From positions 124,001 to 188,000 of the forward strand of contig NZ_LIKT01000004.1 in the NCBI RefSeq assembly GCF_001294455.1: a stretch of 64,000 nt of DNA. The letters are read 5' to 3'. Origin of the DNA: Phaeobacter sp. 11ANDIMAR09 (GTDB lineage: Bacteria > Pseudomonadota > Alphaproteobacteria > Rhodobacterales > Rhodobacteraceae). Each line of letters opens with the position of its first letter. Position 1 is the first letter of the stretch. Positions 47,055 to 55,435 of this stretch are shown here, piece by piece. Both the position numbers and the translations under genes were made by a program. The notes beneath the pieces were generated by a model. That model made no database searches. It saw nothing but the letters and a program-made list of their open reading frames with translations, and was not told where the DNA came from.

Positions 47055-48148
47055 CAGTTTGCCTCCTTGCGGAAGGCCAGGAAGATCTTTTCAAGCGGGA
47101 TGCGCACCATATTGTCCAGCGCTCCGGTAAAGAGGATCACCAGGGCCTGAATCACCACGATGAGCTCGCGCGGGATCTTGGTCCAGAGCGCCAGTTCGGC
47201 GCCGCCCTGATACAGGAAGCCAAACAGGATTGCCGCGAGAAAGACGCCAAAGGGGTGGTTGCGCCCCATGAGGGCCACCGCGATGCCGATAAAGCCCGCG
47301 CCTTCGGTCGCATTCAGGACCAGACGCTCTGCCTCGCCCATCACGTTGTTGATGGCCATCATCCCGGCCAGGGCGCCGGAAATCATCATGGCGATGATGG
47401 TGATCTTGACCGGCGAGATCCCGGCATAGCGGGCGCCGGCTTCTGATTTGCCAAGGCTGCGGATTTCGAATCCCAGAGAGGTGCGCCAGATCAGCAACCA
47501 GACCGCCAGACAGGCGAGAATTGCCACCAGCAGGCTGACATTGGCAGGGGCTGATTTGGAAAAGGCGATGCCCAAGGGGGCGAGCAACTCATGCAACGAG
47601 GGCAGATGCACCGTCTCACTGAACCGGGCCGAGGCCGGATCCATCGAGCTGGCGGGTTTGAGCACATTGACCAGCACATAGTTCAGCACCGCAGCGGCGA
47701 TAAAGTTGAACATGATGGTGGTGATGACGATATGGCTGCCGCGTTTGGCCTGCAGATAGGCCGGAATGGCAGCCCAGGCGGCGCCAAACAGGCCGGCACC
47801 CAGCGTGGCAAAGAGCAGCGCCAGCGTCCAATGGGGCCAGGGAATGAACAGGCAGATCACCGCGACACCCAGGCCGCCCAGCATGGCCTGACCTTCACCA
47901 CCAATGTTGAACAGCCCGGCATGGGCGGCAACCGCCACTGCGAGCCCGGTGAACATGAAATTGGTGGCATAATAGAGCGTATAGCCCCAGCCATAGCTGG
48001 AGCCGAGCGCGCCATCCACCATGAGTTTCACAGCGGCAATCGGATCTTCGCCAATGGCAAGTATCACCAGCGCTGAGAGGCCTGCGGCCAGTGCCAGGCT
48101 GATCAGGGGGATCAGGACAACATCGGCCCATTTTGGCATTTTTTCCAT
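47054..48148 (-). CDS. ABC importer permease (nucleoside/BMP type), first subunit
   Basis: 364 residues, about nine hydrophobic segments. AAHAGLFNIGGEGQAMLGGLG is the conserved permease block, and SLGKSEAGARYAGI is the coupling loop to the ATPase (NupP/YufP-like). Its ATG follows the TAG of the ATPase gene with no gap. Confidence 0.9.
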   Translation of the reverse strand: MEKMPKWADVVLIPLISLALAAGLSALVILAIGEDPIAAVKLMVDGALGSSYGWGYTLYYATNFMFTGLAVAVAAHAGLFNIGGEGQAMLGGLGVAVICLFIPWPHWTLALLFATLGAGLFGAAWAAIPAYLQAKRGSHIVITTIMFNFIAAAVLNYVLVNVLKPASSMDPASARFSETVHLPSLHELLAPLGIAFSKSAPANVSLLVAILACLAVWLLIWRTSLGFEIRSLGKSEAGARYAGISPVKITIIAMMISGALAGMMAINNVMGEAERLVLNATEGAGFIGIAVALMGRNHPFGVFLAAILFGFLYQGGAELALWTKIPRELIVVIQALVILFTGALDNMVRIPLEKIFLAFRKEAN

Positions 48149-49678
48149 CTACGCGGCCTCCCCCGCGACACCGGCCATCAATAGGCCCAGCTCTTTTTCA
48201 TCTGTTTGATCCACGCTGCGTTCGCCCATGATCATGCCGTCAAACATCACCGCTACGCGGTCTGCCAGCGACAGGATCTCTTCCAGCTCGACCGAGACCA
48301 GCAGGATGGCTTTGCCCTGATCACGCAGATCAACAATTTGTTTGTGGATGAATTCGATCGCGCCAATATCCACGCCACGGGTGGGTTGGCCGATCAACAG
48401 CAGCTCCGGGTTACGCTCGATTTCACGGGCCACCACGATCTTTTGTTGGTTGCCCCCAGAGAAGTTTTTGGCAGCCAGCCAGGGATCTGGCGGACGGACA
48501 TCAAATTTTGCCATCTTGGCTTCGGTATCGGCGCGGATGGCTGCGTTGTCCATCAACAGCCCGCGTTGGTATTCGGGCGCGTGGTGATAGCCAAAGGCGG
48601 TGTTCTCCCAGGCGTGGAAATCCATGATCAGTCCTTCACGCTGGCGATCTTCGGGCACATGCGCCACATGGGCTGCCCGCCGCGCACGCGCATCCGCTCC
48701 CGCCCCGCGCAGCGGCAGATCAGAGCCATTGAGACGGATCACACCCTCGCCGCTGCGCATGCCGCCCAGCACCTCCAGCAATTCTGACTGGCCATTGCCC
48801 GCAACCCCCGCGATGCCGAGGATCTCTCCGGCACGAACCGTGAGGTCAATGCCCTTGACCCGCTCGACGCCGGCCTCATCCACGACACGCAGTTTTTCGA
48901 TTTCCAAAACCGGCTTGCCCGGTTTGGCAGGGACTTTATCCACTTGTAGCAGGACCTTGCGCCCCACCATCAGCTCCGCCAGATGTTCAGGGCTGGTCTC
49001 GGCGGTCTTCACCGTGGCGGTCATTTGGCCGCGGCGCATCACCGAGACCGTATCGGTGGCCTCCATGATCTCGCGCAGTTTATGGGTGATCAGGATGATG
49101 GTTTTGCCCTCGGCGCGCAGCCGGTCCAGAATGCGAAACAGCTGATCCGCCTCGGCCGGGGTCAGCACCCCTGTAGGTTCATCCAAGATCAGGATATCGG
49201 CCTGACGGTACAGCGCCTTGAGGATTTCAACCCGCTGCTGCATGCCGACGCCGATCTCGTCAATGCGTTTGTCCGGATCGACGTTGAGCTCATACTCCGC
49301 AGCAAGCTCTTTCAGGATCTTGCGCGCCTTTGACAGCGAGGGTTTTAGCAGCCCGCCATCTTCGGCGCCCAGAATGATGTTTTCCAGCACGGTGAAATTC
49401 TCCACCAGTTTGAAATGCTGAAACACCATGCCGATTCCGGCCGCGATGGCGGCCTGGCTGTCGGGGATCTCGGTCAGTTTGCCGTTGATCCAGACTTCCC
49501 CTTTATCGGCTTTGTAAAAGCCGTAGAGGATGCTCATCAGGGTGGATTTTCCAGCGCCATTTTCACCGATGATACCATGGATGGTTCCGGGGGCGACGCT
49601 GATCGAGATGTCTTTGTTAGCTTGAACAGGGCCAAAGGATTTGGAAATGCCTTTGAGTTCAATGGCGGGGGCGGTCAA
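48149..49678 (-). CDS. ABC importer ATP-binding protein, tandem domains
   Basis: 509 residues, two ATPase domains fused. The first has Walker A GENGAGKST at 38-46, a weak signature GVGMQQR and Walker B ILILDEPT. The second has a degenerate Walker A (GVAGNGQSE) but a good signature (FSGGNQQK), the pattern of carbohydrate- and nucleoside-importing ATPases such as NupO/YufO and RbsA. Its start overlaps the SnoaL-like gene by four bases. Confidence 0.92.
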   Translation of the reverse strand: MTAPAIELKGISKSFGPVQANKDISISVAPGTIHGIIGENGAGKSTLMSILYGFYKADKGEVWINGKLTEIPDSQAAIAAGIGMVFQHFKLVENFTVLENIILGAEDGGLLKPSLSKARKILKELAAEYELNVDPDKRIDEIGVGMQQRVEILKALYRQADILILDEPTGVLTPAEADQLFRILDRLRAEGKTIILITHKLREIMEATDTVSVMRRGQMTATVKTAETSPEHLAELMVGRKVLLQVDKVPAKPGKPVLEIEKLRVVDEAGVERVKGIDLTVRAGEILGIAGVAGNGQSELLEVLGGMRSGEGVIRLNGSDLPLRGAGADARARRAAHVAHVPEDRQREGLIMDFHAWENTAFGYHHAPEYQRGLLMDNAAIRADTEAKMAKFDVRPPDPWLAAKNFSGGNQQKIVVAREIERNPELLLIGQPTRGVDIGAIEFIHKQIVDLRDQGKAILLVSVELEEILSLADRVAVMFDGMIMGERSVDQTDEKELGLLMAGVAGEAA

Positions 49679-50028
49679 TCGGGCTCTCCCATGCCTGTAA
49701 ATCCAATCACACGTTGGAGCCTGCTGTTTGAGAGATCTGCAAAGTACTGGCCACGCATCATGGTTTGACCCTCTTTGGCAAAATCAACAGTGGCGCGCAG
49801 ATGTCCATGGTGTTCGCTTACCGCGATCACCTCAGCCGTAGCACCGGGCATCATCGCGCCAAACTGGGCGATATAGTCCAGATAGGCGTCACGACCCCGG
49901 ATCGGAGTCGGAACATTTGGATCGGAATAATAAAAATCGGGCCCGATGGCTGCATCTGTTTTTGCAGCGCGACTCTCGGGCGATGGGTCGCCCCAGGCCG
50001 AGAACAGGGTATGAATACACGTTGTCAT
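49675..50028 (-). CDS. SnoaL/NTF2-like protein in the ABC operon
   Basis: 117 residues: IGPDFYYSDPNVPTPIRGRD then YIAQFGAMMPGATAE, the usual NTF2-like cone fold of SnoaL-type proteins. The function is unknown. It overlaps the ATPase gene by four bases and follows the BMP gene by 17, so it is an integral member of this importer operon. Confidence 0.75.
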   Translation of the reverse strand: MTTCIHTLFSAWGDPSPESRAAKTDAAIGPDFYYSDPNVPTPIRGRDAYLDYIAQFGAMMPGATAEVIAVSEHHGHLRATVDFAKEGQTMMRGQYFADLSNSRLQRVIGFTGMGEPD

Positions 50029-50045
50029 GGCCTGGGGCTTTCTGA

Positions 50046-51044
50046 TTAGAACTTCAGCGCAGGGCAGCTGTTGTCCGCATAGTAAGAGACAACTTCGATC
50101 TCGCCGTCGATGATTTTCTGGCGTGCTTCGTCAACAGCGGCCTTCATTTCATCACTGACCAAAGCGGCGTTGTTGTCGTCCAGCGCATAGCCGACGCCCT
50201 CTTGTGCCAGACCCATGGAGTAGGTGCCGGTTTCAACCGCTTCGCCCGCCGACATAGCTTCATAGACGGCGACGTCGACGCGTTTCAGCATCGAGGTCAG
50301 GACCTTGCCGGGGTGCAAGTGGTTCTGGTTGCTGTCCACGCCGATGGATAGGATGCCTTCATCTGCGGCGGTTTGCAGAACGCCGACACCAGTGCCGCCT
50401 GCTGCGGCATAGACAACATCAGCACCCTGGCTGATCTGCGCTTTGGTCAGCTCGGAGCCTTTGACGGGATCGTTCCAGGCCGCAGGGGTGGTGCCGGTCA
50501 TATTGGCAATCACTGTGGCATCTGGATTCACCGCTTTGACGCCCTGGGCATAGCCGCAGCCAAAGTGACGGATCAGCGGCACATCCATGCCACCCACAAA
50601 GCCAACGGTATTGGATTTGGACGCCATCGCCGCCATCATGCCAACGAGGTAAGAGCCTTCGTGCTCGGCAAAGCCGACCTGACGGATATTTGGCGCATCC
50701 AGCCAGGTGACGTCAATCACGACAAATTTGGTGTCGGGATAGTCGGGGGCAACCGAGCTGAGCGGATCTGCCATACCAAAGCCCATGGTAACGATGGGGT
50801 TGGCACCTGCTTCGGCAAAGCGGCGCAGGGCCTGCTCGCGCTGGGCTTCGGATTGCAGTTCGATCTCGCGGAAGGTTCCGCCCGTTTCTTCGGCCCAACG
50901 CTGGGCACCACCAAAGGCGGCCTCATTAAAGCTCTTGTCGAATTTGCCACCCAGGTCAAAGATCAGGGCGGGTTCGGCCAGGGCCGCACCAGCAGAAAGA
51001 GCCAGCGTGGCCGCAGCGCCCATCAAGGATTTCATCAGCGTCAT
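50046..51044 (-). CDS. BMP-family substrate-binding protein
   Basis: 332 residues with signal peptide (SLMGAAATLALSAGAALA). BMP/PnrA fold: ALIFDLGGKFDKSFNEAAF, a GVDSNQNH block, and GADVVYAAAGGTG. BMP-family proteins in the characterised cases bind purine nucleosides; lack of a lipobox Cys suggests a free periplasmic protein. First gene of the operon; GGGAG precedes the ATG. Confidence 0.92.
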   Translation of the reverse strand: MTLMKSLMGAAATLALSAGAALAEPALIFDLGGKFDKSFNEAAFGGAQRWAEETGGTFREIELQSEAQREQALRRFAEAGANPIVTMGFGMADPLSSVAPDYPDTKFVVIDVTWLDAPNIRQVGFAEHEGSYLVGMMAAMASKSNTVGFVGGMDVPLIRHFGCGYAQGVKAVNPDATVIANMTGTTPAAWNDPVKGSELTKAQISQGADVVYAAAGGTGVGVLQTAADEGILSIGVDSNQNHLHPGKVLTSMLKRVDVAVYEAMSAGEAVETGTYSMGLAQEGVGYALDDNNAALVSDEMKAAVDEARQKIIDGEIEVVSYYADNSCPALKF

Positions 51045-51212
51045 TAGGGTACTCCCGGTTTGTTATTCCGCGCAGTGGTGATCGGGTGACCGGATAGGGG
51101 GTCGCCTGGGCCCCGCGGGGATTGTTATCAATAGGTGCGGCAATTTAGCCCTTTGGTCGGGCTGGGGGTCAACCGCTTTTTGACCAAGTGGTGCGAAATC
51201 CGCGCAGGTTGC

Positions 51213-51638
51213 CTAAGGGAACTCTTTTTGCATGACAATTGCATCGGTCGCAACGGCATCTGGCCGGGGATAGTAGGCCTTGCGACGACCGCAGGGGGCG
51301 AATCCCTCGGCCCGGTACAGGTGCTGAGCGGCGGTATTGTCTGCGGCAACTTCCAGAAAGCAGGTGGTGGCCCCGCGCGCCCGGGCCTGGCACTGCCAAT
51401 TGTGCATGACGGCGCGGGCACGCCCCTGGCGTTGAAATCCAGGGGCGGTCGCTATTGTTAGCAACTCAGCTTCATCAGCGATGATCCGCACCAATGCAAA
51501 ACAATGTGCGTCACCACTGGCAAAGCACAATGGGCTGTTCAAGAGGGCCGAGAACTCAGCAGCTGACCAGGGGCGGGACTGGGTAAAGGCCGAGGCATGG
51601 ATCTGCGCCATCTGCTGGGGGCAGGGCGCCTTATCCAT
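51213..51638 (-). CDS. rimI: GNAT acetyltransferase, RimI-like
   Basis: 141 residues from the ATG at 51638, overlapping the end of tsaB by eight bases. Acetyl-CoA-binding motif is TIATAPGFQRQGRARAVMH, and LEVAADNTAAQHLYRAEGF is the second GNAT block. RimI acetylates ribosomal protein S18 in E. coli, and a rimI-like gene next to tsaB is common. The target here is inferred. Confidence 0.88.
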   Translation of the reverse strand: MDKAPCPQQMAQIHASAFTQSRPWSAAEFSALLNSPLCFASGDAHCFALVRIIADEAELLTIATAPGFQRQGRARAVMHNWQCQARARGATTCFLEVAADNTAAQHLYRAEGFAPCGRRKAYYPRPDAVATDAIVMQKEFP

Positions 51639-52236
51639 CAATCAGCTGTGGCGGCAGGTCGCGCGCGGGGGCCGCATCAGCAGCGCGTAGATACAGTGGT
51701 GCGGGTGAGGTCGTGCAGGTCGGGTAACGCGTGGCCGCCAGTTCTGCGATTCGCTGTGCCAAAGTCGCCGGCGAGGCCTCAGGCGCAAACACCAGCCCGG
51801 CGCTGCGCGCGGCATCACTGGCCTCGGACTCCGGCATCAGACGCGGCGCCTGCCCCAAGAGGCGGCAATAGACCTGAGCCCGTGGCGCTGGAATTGCCGC
51901 CAGATGGCCCTGTTGTTCACGGGCGTCAAACCCATCGACGCCCACAGCGGGAATCTTGAGCCCCAGCGCAAGTCCGCGGGCCGCGGAGACGGCAATGCGG
52001 ATGCCGGTGAAATTGCCAGGACCAATTCCAACGCCGATGGCGGTGAGCGCGCTCCAGGTTTGGCCTGCCTCTGCCAGCACTTCTTGCAGCATTGGCATCA
52101 GCCGTTCGGCCTGGCCGCGGGTGTGCGCTTCAAAGCTCTGGGCGAGGATTTGATCTCCGCGCAGCAATGCAGCCGTACAATGGGGCGCCGAGGTGTCGAA
52201 GCCCAGAACAAGGGGGGGATCAGCCCTCTGAACCAT
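51631..52236 (-). CDS. tsaB: tRNA threonylcarbamoyladenosine biosynthesis protein TsaB
   Basis: 201 residues. Dimerisation partner of TsaD in making t6A37 of tRNAs. VLGFDTSAPHCTAALL starts the ASKHA-type fold. GIGPGNFTGIRIAVSAARGL is the TsaB signature. It follows the GFA-type gene with one base between, and overlaps rimI. Confidence 0.94.
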   Translation of the reverse strand: MVQRADPPLVLGFDTSAPHCTAALLRGDQILAQSFEAHTRGQAERLMPMLQEVLAEAGQTWSALTAIGVGIGPGNFTGIRIAVSAARGLALGLKIPAVGVDGFDAREQQGHLAAIPAPRAQVYCRLLGQAPRLMPESEASDAARSAGLVFAPEASPATLAQRIAELAATRYPTCTTSPAPLYLRAADAAPARDLPPQLIDG

Positions 52237-52237
52237 T

Positions 52238-52684
52238 TTAGAAATCCTTGCGTGACGCGTTCAGCCGCTCTCTGGCAGAGCTGGCCTCTCGTGGCAAGTC
52301 ATCGCTGAGATGTAACCAGGGCAGCGCTGCCGCAGCATGGCTGTGGCTTTGCGGCGCGACCTGATCGGCCTGGTCGAGGATGCCAAGGGGGATATAGACC
52401 TGACCGGGCAGGTAGTCGAAGCGGGCGGCCAGCGGCGAACCACAGGCCGGGCAGTTCCAGCGCCGCACGCCGGGCGCCAGTGAAATTCCGGCGGCCAGCG
52501 GCGGATCTACCGTTAGGGCGGCGGCAGCAAAGGCGGCAAAGGCGCCCAGGGGCGCCCCTGTCCAACGTCTGCAATCCCTGCAATGGCAATAGGCGGCCGT
52601 CAGCGGTGCCTGGCTCAAGCTGAGGCGGGAGGCGCCACAGTAGCAGCGCGCGGTAAAGGGGGGCTGGCTTGCCTCAGACGGCAA
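52238..52684 (-). CDS. GFA-family (glutathione-dependent formaldehyde-activating-like) zinc protein
   Basis: 148 residues, with a TTG start at 52684, the only start that keeps the zinc site. CYCGAS, CHCRDC and CPACGSPL are the GFA/CENP-V zinc-binding cysteines. The start overlaps the nfuA stop by 11 bases. Substrate unknown; the family name describes only one member. Confidence 0.8.
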   Translation of the reverse strand: MPSEASQPPFTARCYCGASRLSLSQAPLTAAYCHCRDCRRWTGAPLGAFAAFAAAALTVDPPLAAGISLAPGVRRWNCPACGSPLAARFDYLPGQVYIPLGILDQADQVAPQSHSHAAAALPWLHLSDDLPREASSARERLNASRKDF

Positions 52685-53237
52685 CCGGGCGGACCTCGGT
52701 CACCTCGGGGATATAGTGGCGCAGCAGGTTTTCGATACCCATCTTCAGGGTCAGGGTCGAAGAGGGGCAGCCGGCACAGGCGCCCTGCATATGCAGATAG
52801 ACAACGCCGCGATCAAAACCATGGAAGGTAATGTCGCCACCATCCTGCGCCACAGCGGGCCGCACGCGGCTGTCCAGAAGGTCCTTGATCTGATCCACGA
52901 TCTCGCTGTTTTCGCCGGTATGTTCTGCGTGCCCAGAGGATTGTTCACCCCCTGCAGCCATAATGGGCTGACCAGATTGGTAATGCTCCATAATGGCGCC
53001 GAGGATGGCGGGTTTGATATGGTCCCATTCTACGGACTCTGTCTTGGTCACGGTGACAAAGTCATTGCCAAAAAACACACCCGCGACGCCGGAGACGGCA
53101 AAGATGCGGGTGGCCAGAGGCGAGCCGTCAGCCGAGTCAGCACTGGGGAAATCTGCGGTTCCCGCGTCCAGAACAGTCTGGCCAGGAAGGAATTTCAATG
53201 TCGCCGGGTTTGGGGTGGATTCGGTCTGAATGAACAT
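52674..53237 (-). CDS. Fe-S cluster scaffold/carrier NfuA-type protein
   Basis: 187 residues. N-terminal Nfu_N domain MFIQTESTPNPATLKFLPGQ; C-terminal NifU domain with the cluster-binding Cys154 and Cys157 (CAGC) after GGDITFHGF. It delivers [4Fe-4S] clusters to target enzymes in the family. First gene of nfuA-GFA-tsaB-rimI, with an Irr/ICE-like box 58 bases upstream, consistent with iron control. Confidence 0.94.
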   Translation of the reverse strand: MFIQTESTPNPATLKFLPGQTVLDAGTADFPSADSADGSPLATRIFAVSGVAGVFFGNDFVTVTKTESVEWDHIKPAILGAIMEHYQSGQPIMAAGGEQSSGHAEHTGENSEIVDQIKDLLDSRVRPAVAQDGGDITFHGFDRGVVYLHMQGACAGCPSSTLTLKMGIENLLRHYIPEVTEVRPVAV

Positions 53238-53294
53238 CTCGGGCCTCCATAAAGCGTCTCAGGGGATATGCGCCCGCAGGGGCATCAAGTCAAG

Positions 53295-53313
53295 GTTTAG
53301 AATGATTCTAAAC
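53295..53313. promoter_or_regulatory. Irr/ICE-like iron-control box upstream of the NfuA-type gene
   Basis: GTTTAGAA-TGA-TTCTAAAC, perfect 8-bp arms around three bases. It matches the TTTAGAA-n3-TTCTAAA motif known as the ICE box bound by Irr in alphaproteobacteria. Located 58-76 bases upstream of the nfuA start, in the right place for repression or activation. Confidence 0.75.
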
Positions 53314-53437
53314 TAAAGCCCCATTTCGCGCAATCCCCTTTGCGCGCCTGAGCCCGGCGATTGTGGATCTCTGGTGGATCTGCCCGCCGAGGTCGCGGCT
53401 CAAGATCGCTCGCTAGAGGGGCGGAACTGGCGAGTTG

Positions 53438-53893
53438 TCAGGTGATGGCCTCCAGGCGGTCTTTCGACAGGTCCCCGGGCACAATTGTGATTGGAACTGG
53501 CAGGCTGCCAGAGGATTTGCTGAGTTGACTGACCAGAGGACCAGGGCCCTTTCGGTCGTCTCCTGCACCCAAGACCAAGACGCCAATTTCGGAATCGGCT
53601 TCGATCTGGCTCATGATTTCAGGAACAGCGTCCCCTTCACGTATGATCAGCTCTGGGTCAACGCCCTGGCGGTCCCGCATCCATTTTGCAAAGACTTCAA
53701 AATGGGCATGGATACGTTCGCGGGCTTCTTCCCGCATCACTTCACCGACGCCAATCCAGTGATTAAAATCATCCGGAGGGATGACGGAAAGAATAGCGAC
53801 GCCGCCTCCTGTTTTTGCCGCACGCATCGCGGCAAAACGCATTGCGTTCAGACATTCACGGCTGTCATCCAGTACAACAAGGAATTTGCGCAT
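53438..53893 (-). CDS. Universal stress protein (UspA family)
   Basis: 151 residues from the ATG at 53893 (AGAGG upstream). MRKFLVVLDDSRECLNAMRF is the family start. LVLGAGDDRKGPGPLVSQL is close to the ATP-binding G-2x-G-9x-G(S) site but lacks its exact form, and PVPITIVPG is the usual end. Cytoplasmic; the specific stress role is unknown. It stands alone between the nfuA operon promoter and the repeat-rich region. Confidence 0.88.
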   Translation of the reverse strand: MRKFLVVLDDSRECLNAMRFAAMRAAKTGGGVAILSVIPPDDFNHWIGVGEVMREEARERIHAHFEVFAKWMRDRQGVDPELIIREGDAVPEIMSQIEADSEIGVLVLGAGDDRKGPGPLVSQLSKSSGSLPVPITIVPGDLSKDRLEAIT

Positions 53894-54025
53894 TTTTGGC
53901 CTCTGGTTGCTCCATCGAGGATCATGACGCATTAGTCTCCGCGCAACAATAGCCCTGTTTCACTATCGCTGCGACACCGCTGGCAGATCCGAAGGCTTGC
54001 AGTGCCGCTTGGCTGCAGAGGGGGG

Positions 54026-54093
54026 AGCTCCCGCCTGCTCCATGGGATCTGCGATCCCATTCACAGTTGGGCCCGGCGCCGCTGGCGCGGCGC
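54026..54093 (+). repeat. GC-rich intergenic repeat, copy C
   Basis: Begins AGCTCCCGCC, contains a perfect 8-bp hairpin ATGGGATC-TGC-GATCCCAT (54042-54060), then GTTGGGCCCGGCGCCG and GGCGCGGCGCGG. It shares head and tail with A and B. It faces copy D in inverted orientation in the same gene-free gap (53894-54344). Confidence 0.6.
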
Positions 54094-54217
54094 GGTCCCT
54101 GCTGTGATGTCGCTGCCTTTGTTTCAGCTCGGTTTCAGAGCCGAGGAGGGAGCCAGAGGCCCTTCGCGACAGTAGGAAGAGGGACGTCAGCTTTTCTGCA
54201 CTCAACCGCAGAAAAGG

Positions 54218-54300
54218 GCGCTGCCGCGCCGTGCCTTGCACGGCGCCACCCCCAACGGGATCCCTGTGCCTCAAAGAGGCATTGGGGACGGGCGGGAGCA
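54218..54300 (-). repeat. GC-rich intergenic repeat, copy D (inverted)
   Basis: On the minus strand: GCTCCCGCCCGTCCCC, a hairpin TGCCTC-TTT-GAGGCA (54267-54281), then CGTTGGGGG and GGCGCCGTGC with a perfect 9-bp stem (54226-54246). Just outside it is another hairpin CTTTTCTGC / GCAGAAAAG (54191-54216). Same family as A-C, in opposite orientation to C. Confidence 0.6.
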
Positions 54301-54344
54301 TTTGCTTCCCTGTGCACAGCACCAAGCAAATGAAAGTGATGGTC

Positions 54345-55205
54345 TTACTGGCTTGCAGCCCAGTCCCAATAGAGTTCCCGCACCCGCTTTGCGACGGGGC
54401 CGATCTGGTAGCTGCGCTCATCAAACGTGGTGACCGGGGTGACCTTGCTCATATTGCCCGACATGAAAATTTCATCGGCCTCCTCAAAATCCCCTAGTCC
54501 CAGAACGGTCTCATGCACGGTGACCCCATCAGCGCGCAGGTTGGCGATATGACGGGCCCGGGTGATTCCGGCCAGAAAGGTGCCATTTGGAATCGGGGTA
54601 AAGACCTCCCCGTCACGCACCATAAAGATATTGGCGGTTGCGGTTTCTGCCACATTGCCCATGGCATCCAAGGCCAGTGCATTGCTGAAGCCCCGGCTCT
54701 GGGCCTCGCGCAGCATCCGCGCATTGTTGGGATAGAGACAGCCGGCCTTGGCATTGACGACCGCATTCTCCAGTACGGGGCGGCGAAACTGCGTGCGGGT
54801 CAGGGTTGCGCTGGCTTCGGCGGACGCCATGGTGATTTCCTCCAGGCAGAGCGCAAACTCTGTGCTTTCGGGGGCCGGAGCAATGGTTGTTGCATCCCCG
54901 CTCGTGGCCCAATACATCGGCCGGATGTAGACGGCGGCGCCCGGCGCAAAGCCCTGCAGCCCTTCCAAAGCGATCTCGACCATCGCGCTGGTTTCGAGGG
55001 TGGGGGACATCAACAGGGCCCTGGCCGAGGCATTGGTGCGAGCGCAGTGCAGATCCAGATCCGGGGTCATCCCATCAAAGAACCGCGCCCCGTCAAAGAC
55101 CGAAGAGCCCAGCCACATGGCGTGATCTGCCCCCTTCATAAGGGCGACATCGCCATCGTGCCATGTGCCCTGAAAATAGGTGCGAATGTTTCTGCCTACG
55201 GCCAT
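54345..55205 (-). CDS. Branched-chain aminotransferase-like protein (class IV)
   Basis: 286 residues from the ATG at 55205 (GGGG spaced upstream); ATGs at 55208 and 55217 are alternatives. MAVGRNIRTYFQGTWHDGDV is a typical Roseobacter start. PLP lysine in VVNAKAGCLYP, and the class IV motif NVAETATANIFMV with the preceding substrate loop. It transfers amino groups to or from branched-chain 2-oxo acids in the family; a D-amino acid or aminodeoxychorismate lyase-type role is less likely. Confidence 0.87.
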   Translation of the reverse strand: MAVGRNIRTYFQGTWHDGDVALMKGADHAMWLGSSVFDGARFFDGMTPDLDLHCARTNASARALLMSPTLETSAMVEIALEGLQGFAPGAAVYIRPMYWATSGDATTIAPAPESTEFALCLEEITMASAEASATLTRTQFRRPVLENAVVNAKAGCLYPNNARMLREAQSRGFSNALALDAMGNVAETATANIFMVRDGEVFTPIPNGTFLAGITRARHIANLRADGVTVHETVLGLGDFEEADEIFMSGNMSKVTPVTTFDERSYQIGPVAKRVRELYWDWAASQ

Positions 55206-55343
55206 CATATCCCCCATCGCTTTGTTTGCGGCAAATCTAGGAGGGAAAAGGTCATAGGGCCAGACCTTTTTTGACAGGGTGTCCTGCCTTTGGCGGGCAT
55301 TTGATCTTTGGCGGCAGAGCACCAGCGCAAGCAGCAGAAATAG

Positions 55344-55369
55344 CTGCGCGCTCCTGTTGGAGCGCGCAG
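55344..55369 (-). terminator. Probable terminator of the paa operon
   Basis: CTGCGCGCTCC-TGTT-GGAGCGCGCAG, a perfect 11-bp stem, about 65 bases past the last paa gene. The following T-run is weak. Confidence 0.65.
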
Positions 55370-55435
55370 AGTTGGCCTGTGTTTTGATCGAGGCTCATCC
55401 CGTTTTTGCTGGGCCAAGCGCAATCTGTCAAAGTT

